DNA from: Pelodera strongyloides
Lineage: Eukaryota; Nematoda; Chromadorea; Rhabditida; Rhabditidae
Assembly (NCBI GenBank): GCA_036852015.1
Contig: JAANDG010000250.1
Span: forward strand, 1-64,000
Length of the DNA: 64,000 nucleotides
Reading direction: 5' to 3'
The first letter of the stretch is position 1, and each line of letters starts with the position of its first letter. The notes beneath the pieces were generated by a model, which saw only the letters and a program-made list of their open reading frames with translations, ran no database searches and was not told the DNA's origin. The position numbers and the translations under genes are program-made. Shown in pieces: positions 37,312 to 49,243 of the stretch.

Positions 37312-37908
37312 AACATTTATTACGAACATAAAATGTCGCACAAGTTTTGTCGAGGCAATACCACAATGAATAACTATGAAACGTGAAGATGTAAATCTGA
37401 TTAAAATAAAAGCATCAAATAAAAACATTATGTTTACAGGAATAGGCGAGGGTTACTCTCAATCATAAGTGAAGTTCTATGGACAAAACAGTGTCTGCGA
37501 ACATTCCTAGTCACCCGCGGGATTATGATTTTGATACGACCACGTCGAGAGGACAGATTAGAATTCCTGAATTTGTACATTGAACGTAGATAATGGCCGC
37601 ATTTGCCAGCCAATATTTTTCTGAGCATTCTAGCATCTGCCTTCGTCAAGTCGAACTAGAGGGTGTATCAATCAAGCAATTGGGAACGCATAAAAATTCG
37701 CTTTGTAAATGTACGTTGGAGGGCCACCTTATCCTTTTTCTTATATGGACTAAAGATGACTCTAGAATTGAACGTACATTATGCCCAAAAGGTTTGCCTT
37801 CCGCGTTTTCAGAGTGCGAAAGAGAGCAAACATTCTTTTTCTTGCTTGGGCACAAACAAAGGAAATATGTTTAGAGAAGGATAAATCATCTGTCATAATA
37901 AATCCTAG

Positions 37909-38228
37909 GTCTCATGAAGCATTGATAATTGATATAATTAATTATATCATGAAGCATTGATATAACTAATTGATAATTAATTATATCATGAAGCATTGAT
38001 ATAACTAATTGATAATTAATTATATCATGAAGCATTGATATAACTAATTGATAATTAATTATATCATGAAGCATTGATATAACTAATTGATATAATTAAT
38101 TATATCATGAAGCATTGATATAACTAATTGATCTTATATCATGAAGCATTGATATAACTAATTGATATAATTAATTATATCATGAAGCATTGATATAACT
38201 AATTGATATAATTAATTATATAGCATTG
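37909..38228. repeat. Satellite array, right block, about 35-39-nt unit
   Basis: The same TCATGAAGCATTGATATAAC unit as at 37128-37311, same orientation, eight to nine copies, with a shorter variant toward the right. The two blocks bracket about 600 nt of unrelated sequence (37312-37908). Confidence 0.9.
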
Positions 38229-38403
38229 ATGTAAGATAAAGATGTTCTAACTGATGTAAGATAAAGCTGTTCTAAGTAAATAAGACTTTACTCATATTGT
38301 AGCTTCATTGCGTGCCTTACCTTGCCTTGAATACCTTGAAGACCGTTATATCAGATGTTGGTTCCGCAACAGCGCAGGTCGCAATTACGCCAATCCAAAT
38401 GGT

Positions 38404-38585
38404 CTTAAAGCAAAATACAGGCCGACTTTTGAAACGTATCATGGACAACTGAATTCTTACGTATTTATGCTAAATTTCTCGAATTTAGCTCGATTTTTTA
38501 TTCTAATTTATTGTCATTTGCATAGGCTGCATAAGAATGCTAGTGTACTCGATGTGTTTCAAAAACCAACCGGTATTTCGCGCCA
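38404..38585. mobile_element. Family A hairpin MITE
   Basis: TTAAAGCAAAATACAGGCCG at the left and CAACCGGTATTTCGCG at the right, standard interior. The right TTAA is altered. Confidence 0.85.
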
Positions 38586-38798
38586 AGACCTAGAACATAA
38601 TCGACATAATACCAAGAAGAACAATAGAAGAACCTATTTTCTCTTTCGCTTTCCAAATAAAAAAAATTGTTCGTTCTTTCTCGATTCTAAACAATTTATT
38701 GCCGTAGATTTTATGAGGAAAAGTTTGGGGTGGAAAATTCACGAAACAGAAAATCGTTCCTTTCTATTGTTCTTCTTGGTATTATTATGTGTCCCAGC

Positions 38799-38924
38799 TC
38801 TGAGGCCATATTCACCACTTCATTTCCCTCGGGAAAAACTTCCCTGGGGACAGAAAATAGTATTCTAATGTGAAAAAAACGGGGAATTCCCCATGGGGAA
38901 TTGAGCGGTGAATATGGTCACTGG
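38799..38924. mobile_element. MITE with GAGGCCATATTCACCA termini
   Basis: CTGAGGCCATATTCACCACT at the left and GCGGTGAATATGGTCACT at the right. The interior GGGGACAGAAAATAG is shared with 29841-29962. Confidence 0.85.
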
Positions 38925-39052
38925 TCGCTATTTGTTGATGTAATGAATAAATTATAAGAGGGTATGTTCTATGATCCCTTATTCTTATAAGACGTTTTGC
39001 TTGTGCTCAACAACGAAAGCAAAACTTTCTCTCTTATTGAAATTCTAAAGAT

Positions 39053-39235
39053 TTAAAGCGAAGTACCGACCTGTTTGTGAAATGCATCGTGGGCAATTGA
39101 ATTCTTACGTATTTATGCTAATTTACTCGAATTTAGCTCAGTTTTTTTATTCTAATTTAGGTTCATTTGCATAAGCTGCATAACAATGGTTGTGTGCGCG
39201 ATGTGTTTCAGAAGCCGGCCGGTATTTCGCTTTAA
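39053..39235. mobile_element. Family A hairpin MITE, near full length
   Basis: TTAAAGCGAAGTACCGACCT to CCGGCCGGTATTTCGCTTTAA, about 183 nt, with CTCGAATTTAGCTC and CATTTGCATAAGCTGCATAA inside. A useful reference copy for the family. Confidence 0.9.
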
Positions 39236-39719
39236 GGACTCTTCATTGGTACAAAACAGTTCACAAGTCATGCACCACATAGGTGATTAGTCATGTGTTG
39301 TACTGCAAACAAAATATGATCTTCAAAATAGAACAGTTGTTGTTGATGCTTACACTCTTACACTCTACACCATCACGGGGTTTCCATTACTTTTCGTGAC
39401 GGCGTTATTTTCCACACCGTTTTTGTCGGATTGTTAGTCGTGCGAAGCTCATACATAAACGTAGCAACTTGCGTAATTTCAAGGCACTTTTCAATCATTT
39501 TAATAGTTTAATATTTGGATTTTCTTACACAACACTAACGGAATAGTGTGTCAAAAATGAACGTTTGTCTATAGAACCTGCAAAATAAAGAAAAACGGCG
39601 GAACGGAGTAATTTGCTCTTATGCTCTGAAAAACCAGGGCCTAGTGTCCTACGCGGGCGGCCATTTACATAGGGACCGCTAGAGCCGCTAAGGACCGTTT
39701 TTAGGGACCAACGGGGATT

Positions 39720-40140
39720 CTGACCCGTAGAGAGGGAGAGAGAGGGGGAGAGAGAGAGAAGGAAAATATGGAATAGATAACGACGTGGAGGCGGGAGAGA
39801 GAAAATGAGAAAGAGAGAGAGAGAGAACGTGATAAGTACTCGTACATTCCGATTCAGGGCCGCGATGCGCGTCCCAAAGTGGAATTAGTGGCCACCTCCC
39901 GGAGCTTTTCCTTACGTGAGAGAGAGAGAGAGACATAGAGACATAGAGAGAGAGAGAGAGACATAGAGAGAGATAGGGGGAGGGAGGGGGAGAGAGTAAA
40001 AGGAACATAGAAGTTGACGGAAAACATCTGACTCCTACTAGATTACTCAGTCACAGATTCTCTGTCATGCAGTTATTTGATGCTACTCTCTCTATCTCTC
40101 TCTCTTTCTCGCTCTCTCTCTCTCACTCTCTCTAATGCCC
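39720..40140. repeat. GA/CT-rich simple repeats
   Basis: Blocks of GAGAGA at 39730-39830 and 39915-40000 and of CTCTCT at 40085-40135, separated by non-repetitive sequence. Open frames here are repeat translations. Confidence 0.85.
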
Positions 40141-40373
40141 CCTTCTTTCTATATTTAGTGTATAGAAAGCTATGAGTTTGCCCCACGTCAGATGTACTTA
40201 TTAACTTATACTTGCAAATGCGTTTTCGAGCTTTAGCTTTAGCATCGTGTTATAGAGGTGTTATACTTGATCAAATATTGTTCCGTGTCGTTTTGGATGC
40301 TACGAAAGCAAATAAGTTGTGAAATCCGTTCTCATAGATTCTTCCGAAAGTTGTTCTTATTTTTTCGGCAAGG

Positions 40374-40488
40374 TTAAAGCGAAATACCGGCAGGTTTTTG
40401 AAACGCATCGTGAACAACTGAATTTTTGCACTGCATGGAAAAACAGCGTTCGTAATACGGTTCAAAACCGCCTGTTATACCGCTTTAA
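40374..40488. mobile_element. Chimeric A/B hairpin MITE
   Basis: The left end is family A (TTAAAGCGAAATACCGGCAG, CGCATCGTGAACAACTGAAT). The right end is family B (AAACCGCCTGTTATACCGCTTTAA in part). The element is internally shortened to about 115 nt. Confidence 0.75.
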
Positions 40489-42200
40489 CTAATTCTGAGC
40501 TTCTTTGTAAAACGCTAAGAATGTACTACTTTATAAGGATGTTATTTTTCAGATTTCTGTCGTGAAGAATCACTTTATACGTTAGGAAACTGTGAATGAG
40601 CTAGATCAAGGAGAGCTATCTGTAAGTTTTATGATTTCGGTTCATTTATTTATTTTTTGAATTTTCTTGCACTGTTTATTTCTTCAGTTTAACTTTTCTT
40701 GTTCGTTTACTTTGTTTATTTTTTCTATGGTTTCGTTTCTTTAAGACCTCAAGCAGCATTAGAACGGCAATCAAGATTTCAAGCAGCCTCTATCCCTCGC
40801 AGTCAGGCGTCTTTTTTTTGCGCAATCATGACGCTAAATTCCTTTTGGGTGCCGCTTACGCGCGGCTTGTGGGCAAACTTTCGGCGCTGTACTAGCGTCA
40901 CCATGCCAAATAGTTTAGGTTTCCTAAGCCTAAGCCTATGCCTAAGCCAGCTTTCCTCAGTGTTCTGCTTCCATCTGCTCTTTCGTATGTCAATCATTTA
41001 TCCCTTGTCAATAAGAGAGTGACAACTTCCCCGTGATTTCGAACAACAATTGGTTTTGTTTACTAGACGCAGCAAAGGTAGCCAGCCACCCACTCACTAA
41101 GGGTTTAGTGTTAAAGCGGTATAACATCCAGTTTTTGAAACAGATTTTCAATAACTGGATTCCCATGCACATCATTTGCAAATGAGAATGATTTGCATTT
41201 GAATAAACGGGGAATAATGGTCAATGTCTAGGCTTTAAAAATAGTTTCTCCTCATTTAAAGCACTGTGTTTTCTTTGGAAGTTCGCCTATTACCCCGAAT
41301 TTTTGTATTTCAATTTTAGCAGTATTATACAGTAGATAATCCTATTGATAAACTCAAAAACATCGAATTAACTTCACCCTAACACGCTTCTTTACTTTTT
41401 CATTTACATTCAGAAAGGATAATCGCTTTCATTAGGGAACTCATTCTATATTAAGAAGTTGTTTACACGTTTGCAGATAAGGATTATAGATACACTTTCA
41501 TAAGTTAAGCTTCTGTTGTCACAAGTTTATTGGCAATAAAAGACATAAGTATATTTAGAAAACTTAATTGTTGACCTTCTTACTAGAGAAGTCAAGTATA
41601 ATATACCTAAACCTGTGAATGTTGTGCTCATGTGAAACACGTAGTATTATATTACGTAACACGTAAATCTTGTACTTTTTTAATTGTTTACGCCTTACGC
41701 TTGGGTCAACGTAAGTTAGGAGTCTGGGAGTAATGAGAAAGTGTCGCCCTTAGCGTATGTACACAACTTACAACAAAGTATGAATATTTTGTTACACTAT
41801 TTCTTGGCGGTGGCATAAGTACATGCTGTGCCAAATCTTTGCGGCTCACAGCAAAGTGTGCGAGGTCACCGCCGCGCACACTCAATGTCATCCTTGGGGG
41901 CGAAAATTTGCGATTACATCTTCTAAACGGTTATTACCCGTTTGTTTAAGTCATAGGTTAGCTCCCCGCTTTTTTTGCCTATAAATAGCGATTCTCTAAA
42001 GATTTCTTTTTAAATAAAAGAACGGGTCCTGCAACGTGCAATTACCCCCTCTGGAGCCATTAAATTTATGGATTTGTTTTATGGCAATCTGCCAATTTGT
42101 TGAAATGTCCAGTTGCAGAATGAATTTAGCATCACTTTTTTATTGTGGAGATGATGACGGAAAATGACCCCCTTACGAAAAAATGACCACTTTCGGTTAC
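40489..42200. other. Gene-poor stretch with MITE fragment
   Basis: No supported gene. A family B left half starts at 41111 (TTAAAGCGGTATAACATCCA). A telomere-like CCTAAG tract lies at 40923-40948. A GC-rich dispersed repeat fragment lies at about 41815-41890. Confidence 0.5.
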
Positions 42201-42205
42201 GCTTG

Positions 42206-42248
42206 GATTAGGCTTAGGCTTAGGCTTGGGCTTAGGCTTACTTAGGCC
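42206..42248. repeat. Interstitial telomere-like (TTAGGC)n
   Basis: Six to seven TTAGGC units with one TTGGGC variant. Other short tracts are at 40923-40948 and 62841-62861 (reverse orientation). Confidence 0.9.
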
Positions 42249-42294
42249 TGGTCGCATTTCGATTATTTTCAGCACGAAACTCTTATGGTGTGCG

Positions 42295-42460
42295 GCGAAA
42301 AAAAAACAGTTGCGTCTACATCTCGATGTGCACCTCGCCCACTCTTGGCCAGACTCTCGCGAGTGCATGGAGCACCCTCGCGAAAACCGGGCTGAAACTG
42401 AGCGAGGTCGCCCCGCACACTTTTAACTGACTCTGCATGGTGCAGTCGCCGCCCTACATT
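42295..42460. repeat. GC-rich dispersed repeat
   Basis: Contains GTGCACCTCGCCCACTCTTG, CTCTCGCGAGTGCATGGAGC and CGAGGTCGCC. Related text occurs at 54215-54545 (CGCACCTCGCCCAGACTTCG, CTCGCGAGTGCACTGAGC), in part at 51240-51320 and 41815-41890. I call it a repeat because copies recur while flanks differ. Confidence 0.6.
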
Positions 42461-42952
42461 TAGCTTTATAAACATAAATTTGTGCCAGAATTTCGCCGCA
42501 TGCCACGTTTGTTTCATCAGTGTTCGGAGGGGAAACCCAAAACATTTAAATTGAAACAAATTTAATTACGTCACGGCGTAAATCGGAACCTGTTTGTGGT
42601 TAGCTAATGACCAGACAATTTTAGTGGATAATGTTTTGCGAATACGTTTCACTCAATCTATGTATGTCTAGCGTTTAGTCAATTAGCACTATAGCTGTTC
42701 AGACAAATCACCCCAATGACCACATTCTCAGCTTTCACACTAGCTTTTCGCGTTGCACCACTCGCGCTTTTATCAGGCTGCAATCAGTGAGCCATCTATG
42801 CGCCAGGACGGCGTCATTTATCCCCGACCAAGATTTTTCAGCGTTTCCCGCGTTAGCGTGCACCAGGCGCATTTGTGCCCCACCCTATGAGGGAGGGCCG
42901 CACTCTGGGCGCTGTCTTGAAAGTTGTGTTTTACAGGGAGTCTGCGTTCCTC

Positions 42953-43072
42953 AAAAAGAGTGCTTGAACCTTAGTCTTTGTACGAATCTCCAACTAATGT
43001 TGTTTGCATGCCAGAAGGCGTTTAGGGATGCTTCCTTGTGTAGGCGAGAAGCCGATGATAAATTCAATTTAC
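42953..43072. repeat. Dispersed repeat, copy 1
   Basis: About 115 nt, GTGCTTGAACCTTAGTCTTT to AGAAGCCGATGATAAATTCA, matching 45442-45560 with about 10 percent differences by eye. No coding potential recognised. Confidence 0.85.
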
Positions 43073-44042
43073 GAAAAGAGAAAAAGGTTTTACCCCACTG
43101 CTTTCTTACTCACTCCCTTCATTTCTCTCTCTCTCTTTTTCTCTCTTTCTCGCGCTATTCTCTCTCTCTCTCTTTGTCTATACTTTCTATACTTGTCTGT
43201 ACGTTTGTTAGATTTTTCGCAAATCAAAATCATGACTACTTATGTTCGCATATTGGCTCATGGCCAAGCTATCTTTCTATGTTGGGTACATTCTGATTTC
43301 ATTATATTATGAGATGTACCCAGCACGGGTTTTCATAATATGCTAATGAACTTGTATTGTTGTTCACTACACTACCCCTAATTTGAATAACTTGGTATCA
43401 CTAAATTAGAAAGCTTGACACTACGTCTGTTTGGTCCCTCGTCAGTTTGCTGCGTTGTGAAGCGTGGGTATCTTCGGGTCACCTTTTGGGATCTGTTATA
43501 TGTTAATTGCATGCCATCAAAAACTATTATTATTATTATGTACAGAATAATGAAGTGCCTTATACAGAATTATTTTACCGTTTGCTTACGGTACCTCCCT
43601 AATTGCGTTGTCTTTCATTTTCATCACTTTACCGCCATTTACAGTTGTTTCGTTCTCTCGAATAGTATGACAAAAGTACAAAGTAAGCAACATTTTATTG
43701 TGAAACCTTTCTTTAAACAATGTAGAACTTAAACTTAAACCACTGATGAATATGCCCCATGAGGGTTTTGGCTTTTGACGAATTCATATTTTGCCTCACC
43801 CGTTTCAACTCTTGAAAATAACAACTTTTTGGAAAAAGTTTTAAAATCGGTGTCACTTGGAGTCTCCAACTATAGTTTTTATTAAATTCTGTAATACTCT
43901 CCGTCTAAACATACACCTTAGTTTTTTTTATCTCAACCTAAAGTTAAATCTAATTATAAGCTCTAAGTAATCGACTTAAGAAAACGTCCTCCAGTAAGCA
44001 TGATTATGTGCAAGATTCACCAGTTCGTTCCAAACTTTTATT

Positions 44043-44216
44043 TAAAGCGAAATACTGGTGATTTTTAAAACGCATCGAGTAGACCAGCATTCTTATGCAG
44101 TCTAACGAAATAAATTGGAATAAAAAATCGAGCTAAATTCGAGCAAATTAGCACAAATACGTACGAATTCAGTTGTCCACAATGTGTTTCAAAATCCGGC
44201 CGGTTTTTCGCTTTAA
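44043..44216. mobile_element. Family A hairpin MITE
   Basis: TTAAAGCGAAATACTGGTGA at the left and CCGGCCGGTTTTTCGCTTTAA at the right, reverse-orientation interior (GAGCTAAATTCGAGCAAATT). Confidence 0.9.
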
Positions 44217-44704
44217 AAAATAACAAAAATAGAATACGTTTTTGATTTTGGGACTGCTTCACGCTTCACCTTTTGACCATCTGAAAATCCCTTTTATAAG
44301 ACCAATTCTGGTGCAGCGTTAGGAATCATTTTTATTGGCTCTCGGAAAGAGGCAAAATCCCCAGTGCGGAAAATTGGTACCCTGCATCCTGCACATTCCA
44401 ATAGATTTTGCAAATCCGAAAGTATAGTAATAAAAAGGTGGCTTCCGGAGAATTTTATAATGTGTTTTGTACTCGGCAATATTCTAAAAGTGCAGCACAG
44501 CCTTTTTGTGCGCAGCGAAAATGTGGCACGAAAATTTCGCTCAGATAAAGCGCCACGACTGTTGAAAATGCGAAAATTGTTGTGGAACCGGGAAAAAGAG
44601 GCGCCGCTACTTCCCTATTCCATATTTGCCAAAATTTCGCGAAAGGGTGCGCAATGCCGTGCGTGGCACACTCATGGCAAAAGTATGTCGAAGGCGATGT
44701 GCGC

Positions 44705-44743
44705 GGCGAGATGTGGGGCACATTTTTTGCCCCACATCTCGCC
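44705..44743. terminator. Perfect 16-bp hairpin
   Basis: GGCGAGATGTGGGGCA and its exact reverse complement are separated by 7 nt (CATTTTT). In a nematode this is not a bacterial terminator; the type is only the nearest available label. It is most likely the core of a GC-rich foldback repeat (44480-44760). Confidence 0.6.
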
Positions 44744-45300
44744 AACAGTCTTCACTTTAGTAGAATGTTCCTGGAATTCTTATAACTCTTTGGGCGAAAT
44801 CGTTAATGCCAACTGAAAGAATAAAATAAGAAAAGCCCAAGCTTTAATCCTTTAGTTTTTATGTTTATTTCAAAATTGAAAATAAATGAGCACGTAGTTC
44901 TTGAGGAGCGCGAGTAAAAACTCTTCACTTTTCTAGAAGTTGCCAATTGCTCTCAAATTGTTTCGTGTTGAAGAGGTCCTACGCACTATGCACTCTTTGA
45001 ATGCGCAAGGTGCTTACCACATAGATTTAGGCTATTTAGGCGCCAACTTATTTCTTACTTAGGCTTAAGTGTTCGTCTTTCATTTTGTTCTTTAGCAATC
45101 CAAGAAGATGTTACGTAAGTTCTTATGAAGTTAGACAATTAACTATGTTGACCTTTCCAAGGGATTCGTCCTTGTTGGTTTTTATGTTTAATTTAAGAAA
45201 GTTCCCTTGTAAGCGCCTGGCTCGTAGGTTTTGGTGTTATACCGATCTGAATACATATTGGGGTTCGTTTGGTCCTTATTCAAATAAGTTCAAACCAAAT

Positions 45301-45636
45301 TAAAGCAACCTTGTGCCTACTTTGCGGAATTTGCATATGATACTCAAATCCCATTTATACTGTGCAAATTCTTGGTGCCCGTCAGAAGCTTCCGACACCA
45401 AATTTACATAATATTTATGCTTCAGTTGCGGGCCTGCATTCCGCAAAAGAGGGTGCTTGAACCTTAGTCTTTGTACGACTCTCCAACTAATGCCATTGGC
45501 ATGACAGAAGGCATTTGGGGGTGCTTCCTTGTGTAGGCGAGAAGCCGATGATAAATTCAGCAATTAGTGGACAATCTCTACATAGGATATGCGTATCATA
45601 TGCAAATTTCCCAAAGTAGGCACACTACTGCTTTAA
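45301..45636. mobile_element. Foldback element carrying a nested repeat
   Basis: Ends TTAAAGCAACCTTGTGCCTA / AAGTAGGCACACTACTGCTTTAA, and inner arms GGAATTTGCATATGATACTC / GTATCATATGCAAATTTCCC. The interior holds the second copy of the dispersed repeat (45442-45560), also seen alone at 42953. It is related by its ends to the palindrome at 34549. Confidence 0.75.
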
Positions 45637-45824
45637 CAGAACAATACATATTATGACTAGACTAGCCTCATGTTCCACTCCCATACTTTTCCCCAGCATT
45701 TCTAATTTTGTTGTCAGGTAACATTGGCCAACTGACATGGCATGTTTTTCGAGGCATGTTTCCGCGTCATGGAATTTTTTATCGGAACCAGTCTACCGGA
45801 AAGGTTGTGGTTGTCATTTTCTCT

Positions 45825-45994
45825 TCGCGGTATGACACGTCGTTGTGAAGCTTATTCTGGATTACCGCAATTCCATATGTTACATGCAAATTGCGTTCTA
45901 TTCTATTATGTGCACAGCAACAGATTTGTCAATTTGCGCATACTACATGGAAATTGTCCGGTGAACGTTTGAAATACGTGCTATATCGCTTTAA
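45825..45994. mobile_element. Family B hairpin MITE
   Basis: Left CGCGGTATGACACGTCG, right ACGTGCTATATCGCTTTAA, interior ATGCAAATTGCGTTCTATTC. The left TTAA is lost. Confidence 0.65.
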
Positions 45995-46396
45995 CTCCGC
46001 ATTGTTGCGTATATACAGTTTTTCTCCGCCTGCTTCTACCACCTGTTAAATTTGAGGATTTTTGTCTCTTTCTCTCTATATCTTTCTCTTGATCACTCTC
46101 TTTTTCTCCATCTTACGTCTTTACCTTTTTCTCTTTTTCTGTCTGTGTCTATCTCTTTATCCCTCTACCTATGTCTCTCCCTCTCTAGTTAGCAATATCT
46201 CTCTTTATCTCTCTTTCTTTACCTCTTTCAACTCTCTATCTCTCTCCCTTCCCTCTGTACTTTCATGTATTTGAAGGAATTTTGACAAGGAGAGACAACT
46301 GTCGCCTATCAATCTAATTCCTACTTTTCTGGTTTAGAATCCACCACAAACCCCATTGAACTCTCAATTATCATCCTAATAAATTTCATTATTTCT

Positions 46397-46581
46397 TTAA
46401 AGCGAAATAGCGGCCGGTTTTTTAAACGCATCTCGGACAACTGCACTCTTATGGTATTTATGCTAAGTTTGGTTGAATTGGGGTAGATTTTTTATTCTAA
46501 ACTATGCTCATTTGCATATGATTCATAAAACTGCAAGCGTCCATGATTTGTTTCAAAAACCGGCCGGTATTTCGCTTTAGG
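46397..46581. mobile_element. Family A hairpin MITE
   Basis: TTAAAGCGAAATAGCGGCCG at the left and CCGGCCGGTATTTCGCTTTAG at the right, with GATTTTTTATTCTAAAC and CATTTGCATATGATTCATAA inside. Confidence 0.9.
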
Positions 46582-46668
46582 TTGATTATTTTAGATATAT
46601 ATACCAGTGTTATAAGTTATACAGTGAATAGGTCGTATGTGAAGAGATCGCTTATGGCTGAACCTACC

Positions 46669-46838
46669 TTGAAAGCGGAATAAAACGGATTTTGTATAAC
46701 TGCATTCCCATGCACCATATGCAAATGAGCGTGATTAGAGTGGAAAATCGAGCTCTATTCGAGCTTCACTTAGCATGAATACATCGGAATGGAGTTGTCT
46801 ATCATACGTTTCAAAAACCGGCAGTTATCTCGCTCAGC
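46669..46838. mobile_element. Family B hairpin MITE
   Basis: Left GAAAGCGGAATAAAACGG, interior CATTCCCATGCACCATATGC, right CGTTTCAAAAACCGGCAGTT. The interior GAGCTCTATTCGAGC resembles family A, so this may be another hybrid. Confidence 0.7.
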
Positions 46839-46867
46839 GTTACCCCTATGTATTAGGAGTTTAACCA

Positions 46868-47802
46868 GCAGAGGCCGTATTTTAATACCCATCTCGGAAT
46901 CGTTTCGGAACGTTCCGAGATGGTTCAATTCCGAGATGCTTTCCGAGATGGATTTCCGAGCTCGGTATTTTAGTAGCGCCGCGATCTCTCGGAATATTTC
47001 CGAAATGGATATTATACACAATGCAACAAATTACAGAACTAAACGGCGGGAATATTTATTTTTCAATTTAGCTGCATACTTTTTAGTTAAAATCTCACTT
47101 ATAGGGGTAGAGCTTCATGAAACTTCATAAATAGGGGTAACCAACTACACCCAACCGTTTGCAAGTAAATTAACGATCGATTGAACGAAAGATTTATTGA
47201 TTATTTTCGCTATTTTTAAGTGAAATTAAGGAATGAAGGAATAGTTAATAGTAGGTAAATGAATAAACACAGAATATTAGTCCTTATTAGCGCAGTTTTA
47301 AAATTTTATTTGTTTATTAGGTTACAATGGCCTCTAGACTCTAGAACCTATGTGAACCATGTTTTCGGATTCAGCGCTGCAAAACACGTATAGGAATAAG
47401 GCAAAATTTTGAAAATTTTGAAAACTTATTTCGTCCGTGTGGGGCCGCGCAAATGCAATATAGTTGTATAGTGCCGAATTGTGTAATAATATAAGAAAAA
47501 TAAAGTAAATAACTACTTTCTGATCATATTATGACTAGTATAAGGCAATTCCGAAATGATTCAGCTACCCTACCTAGCTGACAAAATTTTCGGAATTTTC
47601 CGTATTCCGAGATGCTTTTTTTGCAGTTAAAATACCAAATGCATTCCGAGAGCATTCCGAAATGGTTTCCGAGATGCTTTTCCGAGATGGATTCCGAGAT
47701 GGAATTCCGAAAAGATTAGCGCACTCAAAATACCAATCGCATTCCGAAACGATTCCGAGATGGGATTCCGAGATGAAAATTTCAGTTAAAATACGGCCTC
47801 AG
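46868..47802. mobile_element. 935-nt element with CAGAGGCCGTATTTTAA termini
   Basis: Ends CAGAGGCCGTATTTTAATAC and GTTAAAATACGGCCTCAG. Subterminal zones at both ends are filled with CCGAGATGGATTCCGAGATGG-like repeats (about 46888-47005 and 47585-47775), typical of transposase-binding arrays. The centre is AT-rich with no transposase ORF, so it is non-autonomous. Confidence 0.85.
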
Positions 47803-47998
47803 TCTTTTTATTATTTATTGTACCAACTCTCAGTTGGTCAACGGTCGTGTGCCTCTGAATAATGTTCGCATGGCAAATCTTGCCCGCGGGCATTTAACAC
47901 TGCGGCATTTACCCCTCGAGAAGCGTTACTTGCAATTCGTATAGAAAAAGTACACTCTAGTTTGTTTAGTGGAAAACAAATGTTGGGTGTCCACTGGT

Positions 47999-48110
47999 TT
48001 AAAGCGAACTTGCGGCCGGTTTTTGAAACTCACGATGGGCAACTGCATTCTTCTGTAGTTCTACTAAATTTTGTTGTAATCATACTCCTTTGCATATGAT
48101 GCTTGGGACT
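47999..48110. mobile_element. Family A MITE, left half
   Basis: TTAAAGCGAACTTGCGGCCG, then GGGCAACTGCATTCTTCTG; the right end is missing. Confidence 0.7.
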
Positions 48111-48590
48111 GGGGAACGCTGTTACTCAACATTTATGTCCTGCACTCTAGTTTTTGTTTATATATTATGCTTGTAAAATAAGACTTATAAAACTAATAAG
48201 CTTCATCATAGCATGACCAGACGAACGTCTAAGTACATACAGACTTGCATATTACACTTTCGTATTATGTTTAGCTTCGAAGGTTTATTTTCCCATGTAC
48301 ATCTAAATCTTTGTGTTTCCCTTAGTCGCTTCTCTGTCTCTCTATTTTCTCTCTCTCCTCTTCATCTCTCTCTCTCTCTCTAACTTCCTCTCTCTCTCTT
48401 TCTCTCTCTGTCTCTCTTTCTCTCAATCTTTATTTGGTCCCTATTTTGGACACATACGGTCTCAACGATTAAGTACTCTATTAGTAGGGTGTCTTAATGA
48501 TGAAAGTCTATTGCTAATTGTTATTCGTTAACAGCTATACGTGTGGCTCAAACAACATCTGCTTTCTGTCTTGTGAAGCTTTTCATTATG

Positions 48591-48737
48591 GGATTTCCAA
48601 GTATGGTGAAAATTTACAGTATTTTGGAACTACACGATAATATTTTTTATTGATATTATGTATGCAAGTTTCGTACAGAAATACGGTAGTATTGACAGTA
48701 TACCGAATTTTTGGGTTGCTTGCAAACCGCGTTAGGT
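48591..48737. mobile_element. MITE related to 27785-27951
   Basis: Shares GGAACTACACGATAATATTT, GTTTCGTACAGAAATACGGTAG in part, and TTGCTTGCAAACC at the right end. Confidence 0.75.
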
Positions 48738-49243
48738 ATAAACGAATAAACAAAAATAGTGCATTACAAATTCATTTCTAATTTCTGTCATTCATACCAC
48801 TTTGGTAGTGAAGGAGCTGACCACGACTTAGCCTCCTTACATTATAGTTCAGACTATATTATTTCATTCATTTTATTATACGAAGAAATAAGCCATTGGA
48901 TAAGCCTATGTTAGGAGTAATCCCCAATCAGTCACTGTCTAGTATTCCAATTTTAGATTATGCTTATATCTAATCGCCATTGCAAGTGCTCGTGTAATGA
49001 GGCGGCCATCCACGGTTCTGTAAAATAAATACGATTATTTCAATTTTTTGCAGCTCACCGTCACAATAGAGTACCGTTGAAATTTAATGCACTGGTCCTA
49101 TACCTAGGTACATCACATGCTTGTAGATATTTATAGCATAATACATAATATAACATAACCTTTACTACGACAACAAATTTATCGCGCAAGTTTTGTTAAT
49201 ATAAATCTAAGGCCATTATGTCTTTTATTGTGGTTTTGCACTG

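Noticed and set aside
37128..38228. CRISPR-like array
   Set aside because: Units are directly abutting with no variable spacers, and the host is a eukaryote; it is a satellite.
38308..38868. 186-codon open frame
   Set aside because: It runs through a family A MITE and a GAGGCC MITE, so it is a chance translation of transposon sequence.
40560..40625. Exon-like segment ending GAGCTATCT before GTAAGT
   Set aside because: A single short segment between an acceptor and a donor, with no partner exons and no recognisable peptide.
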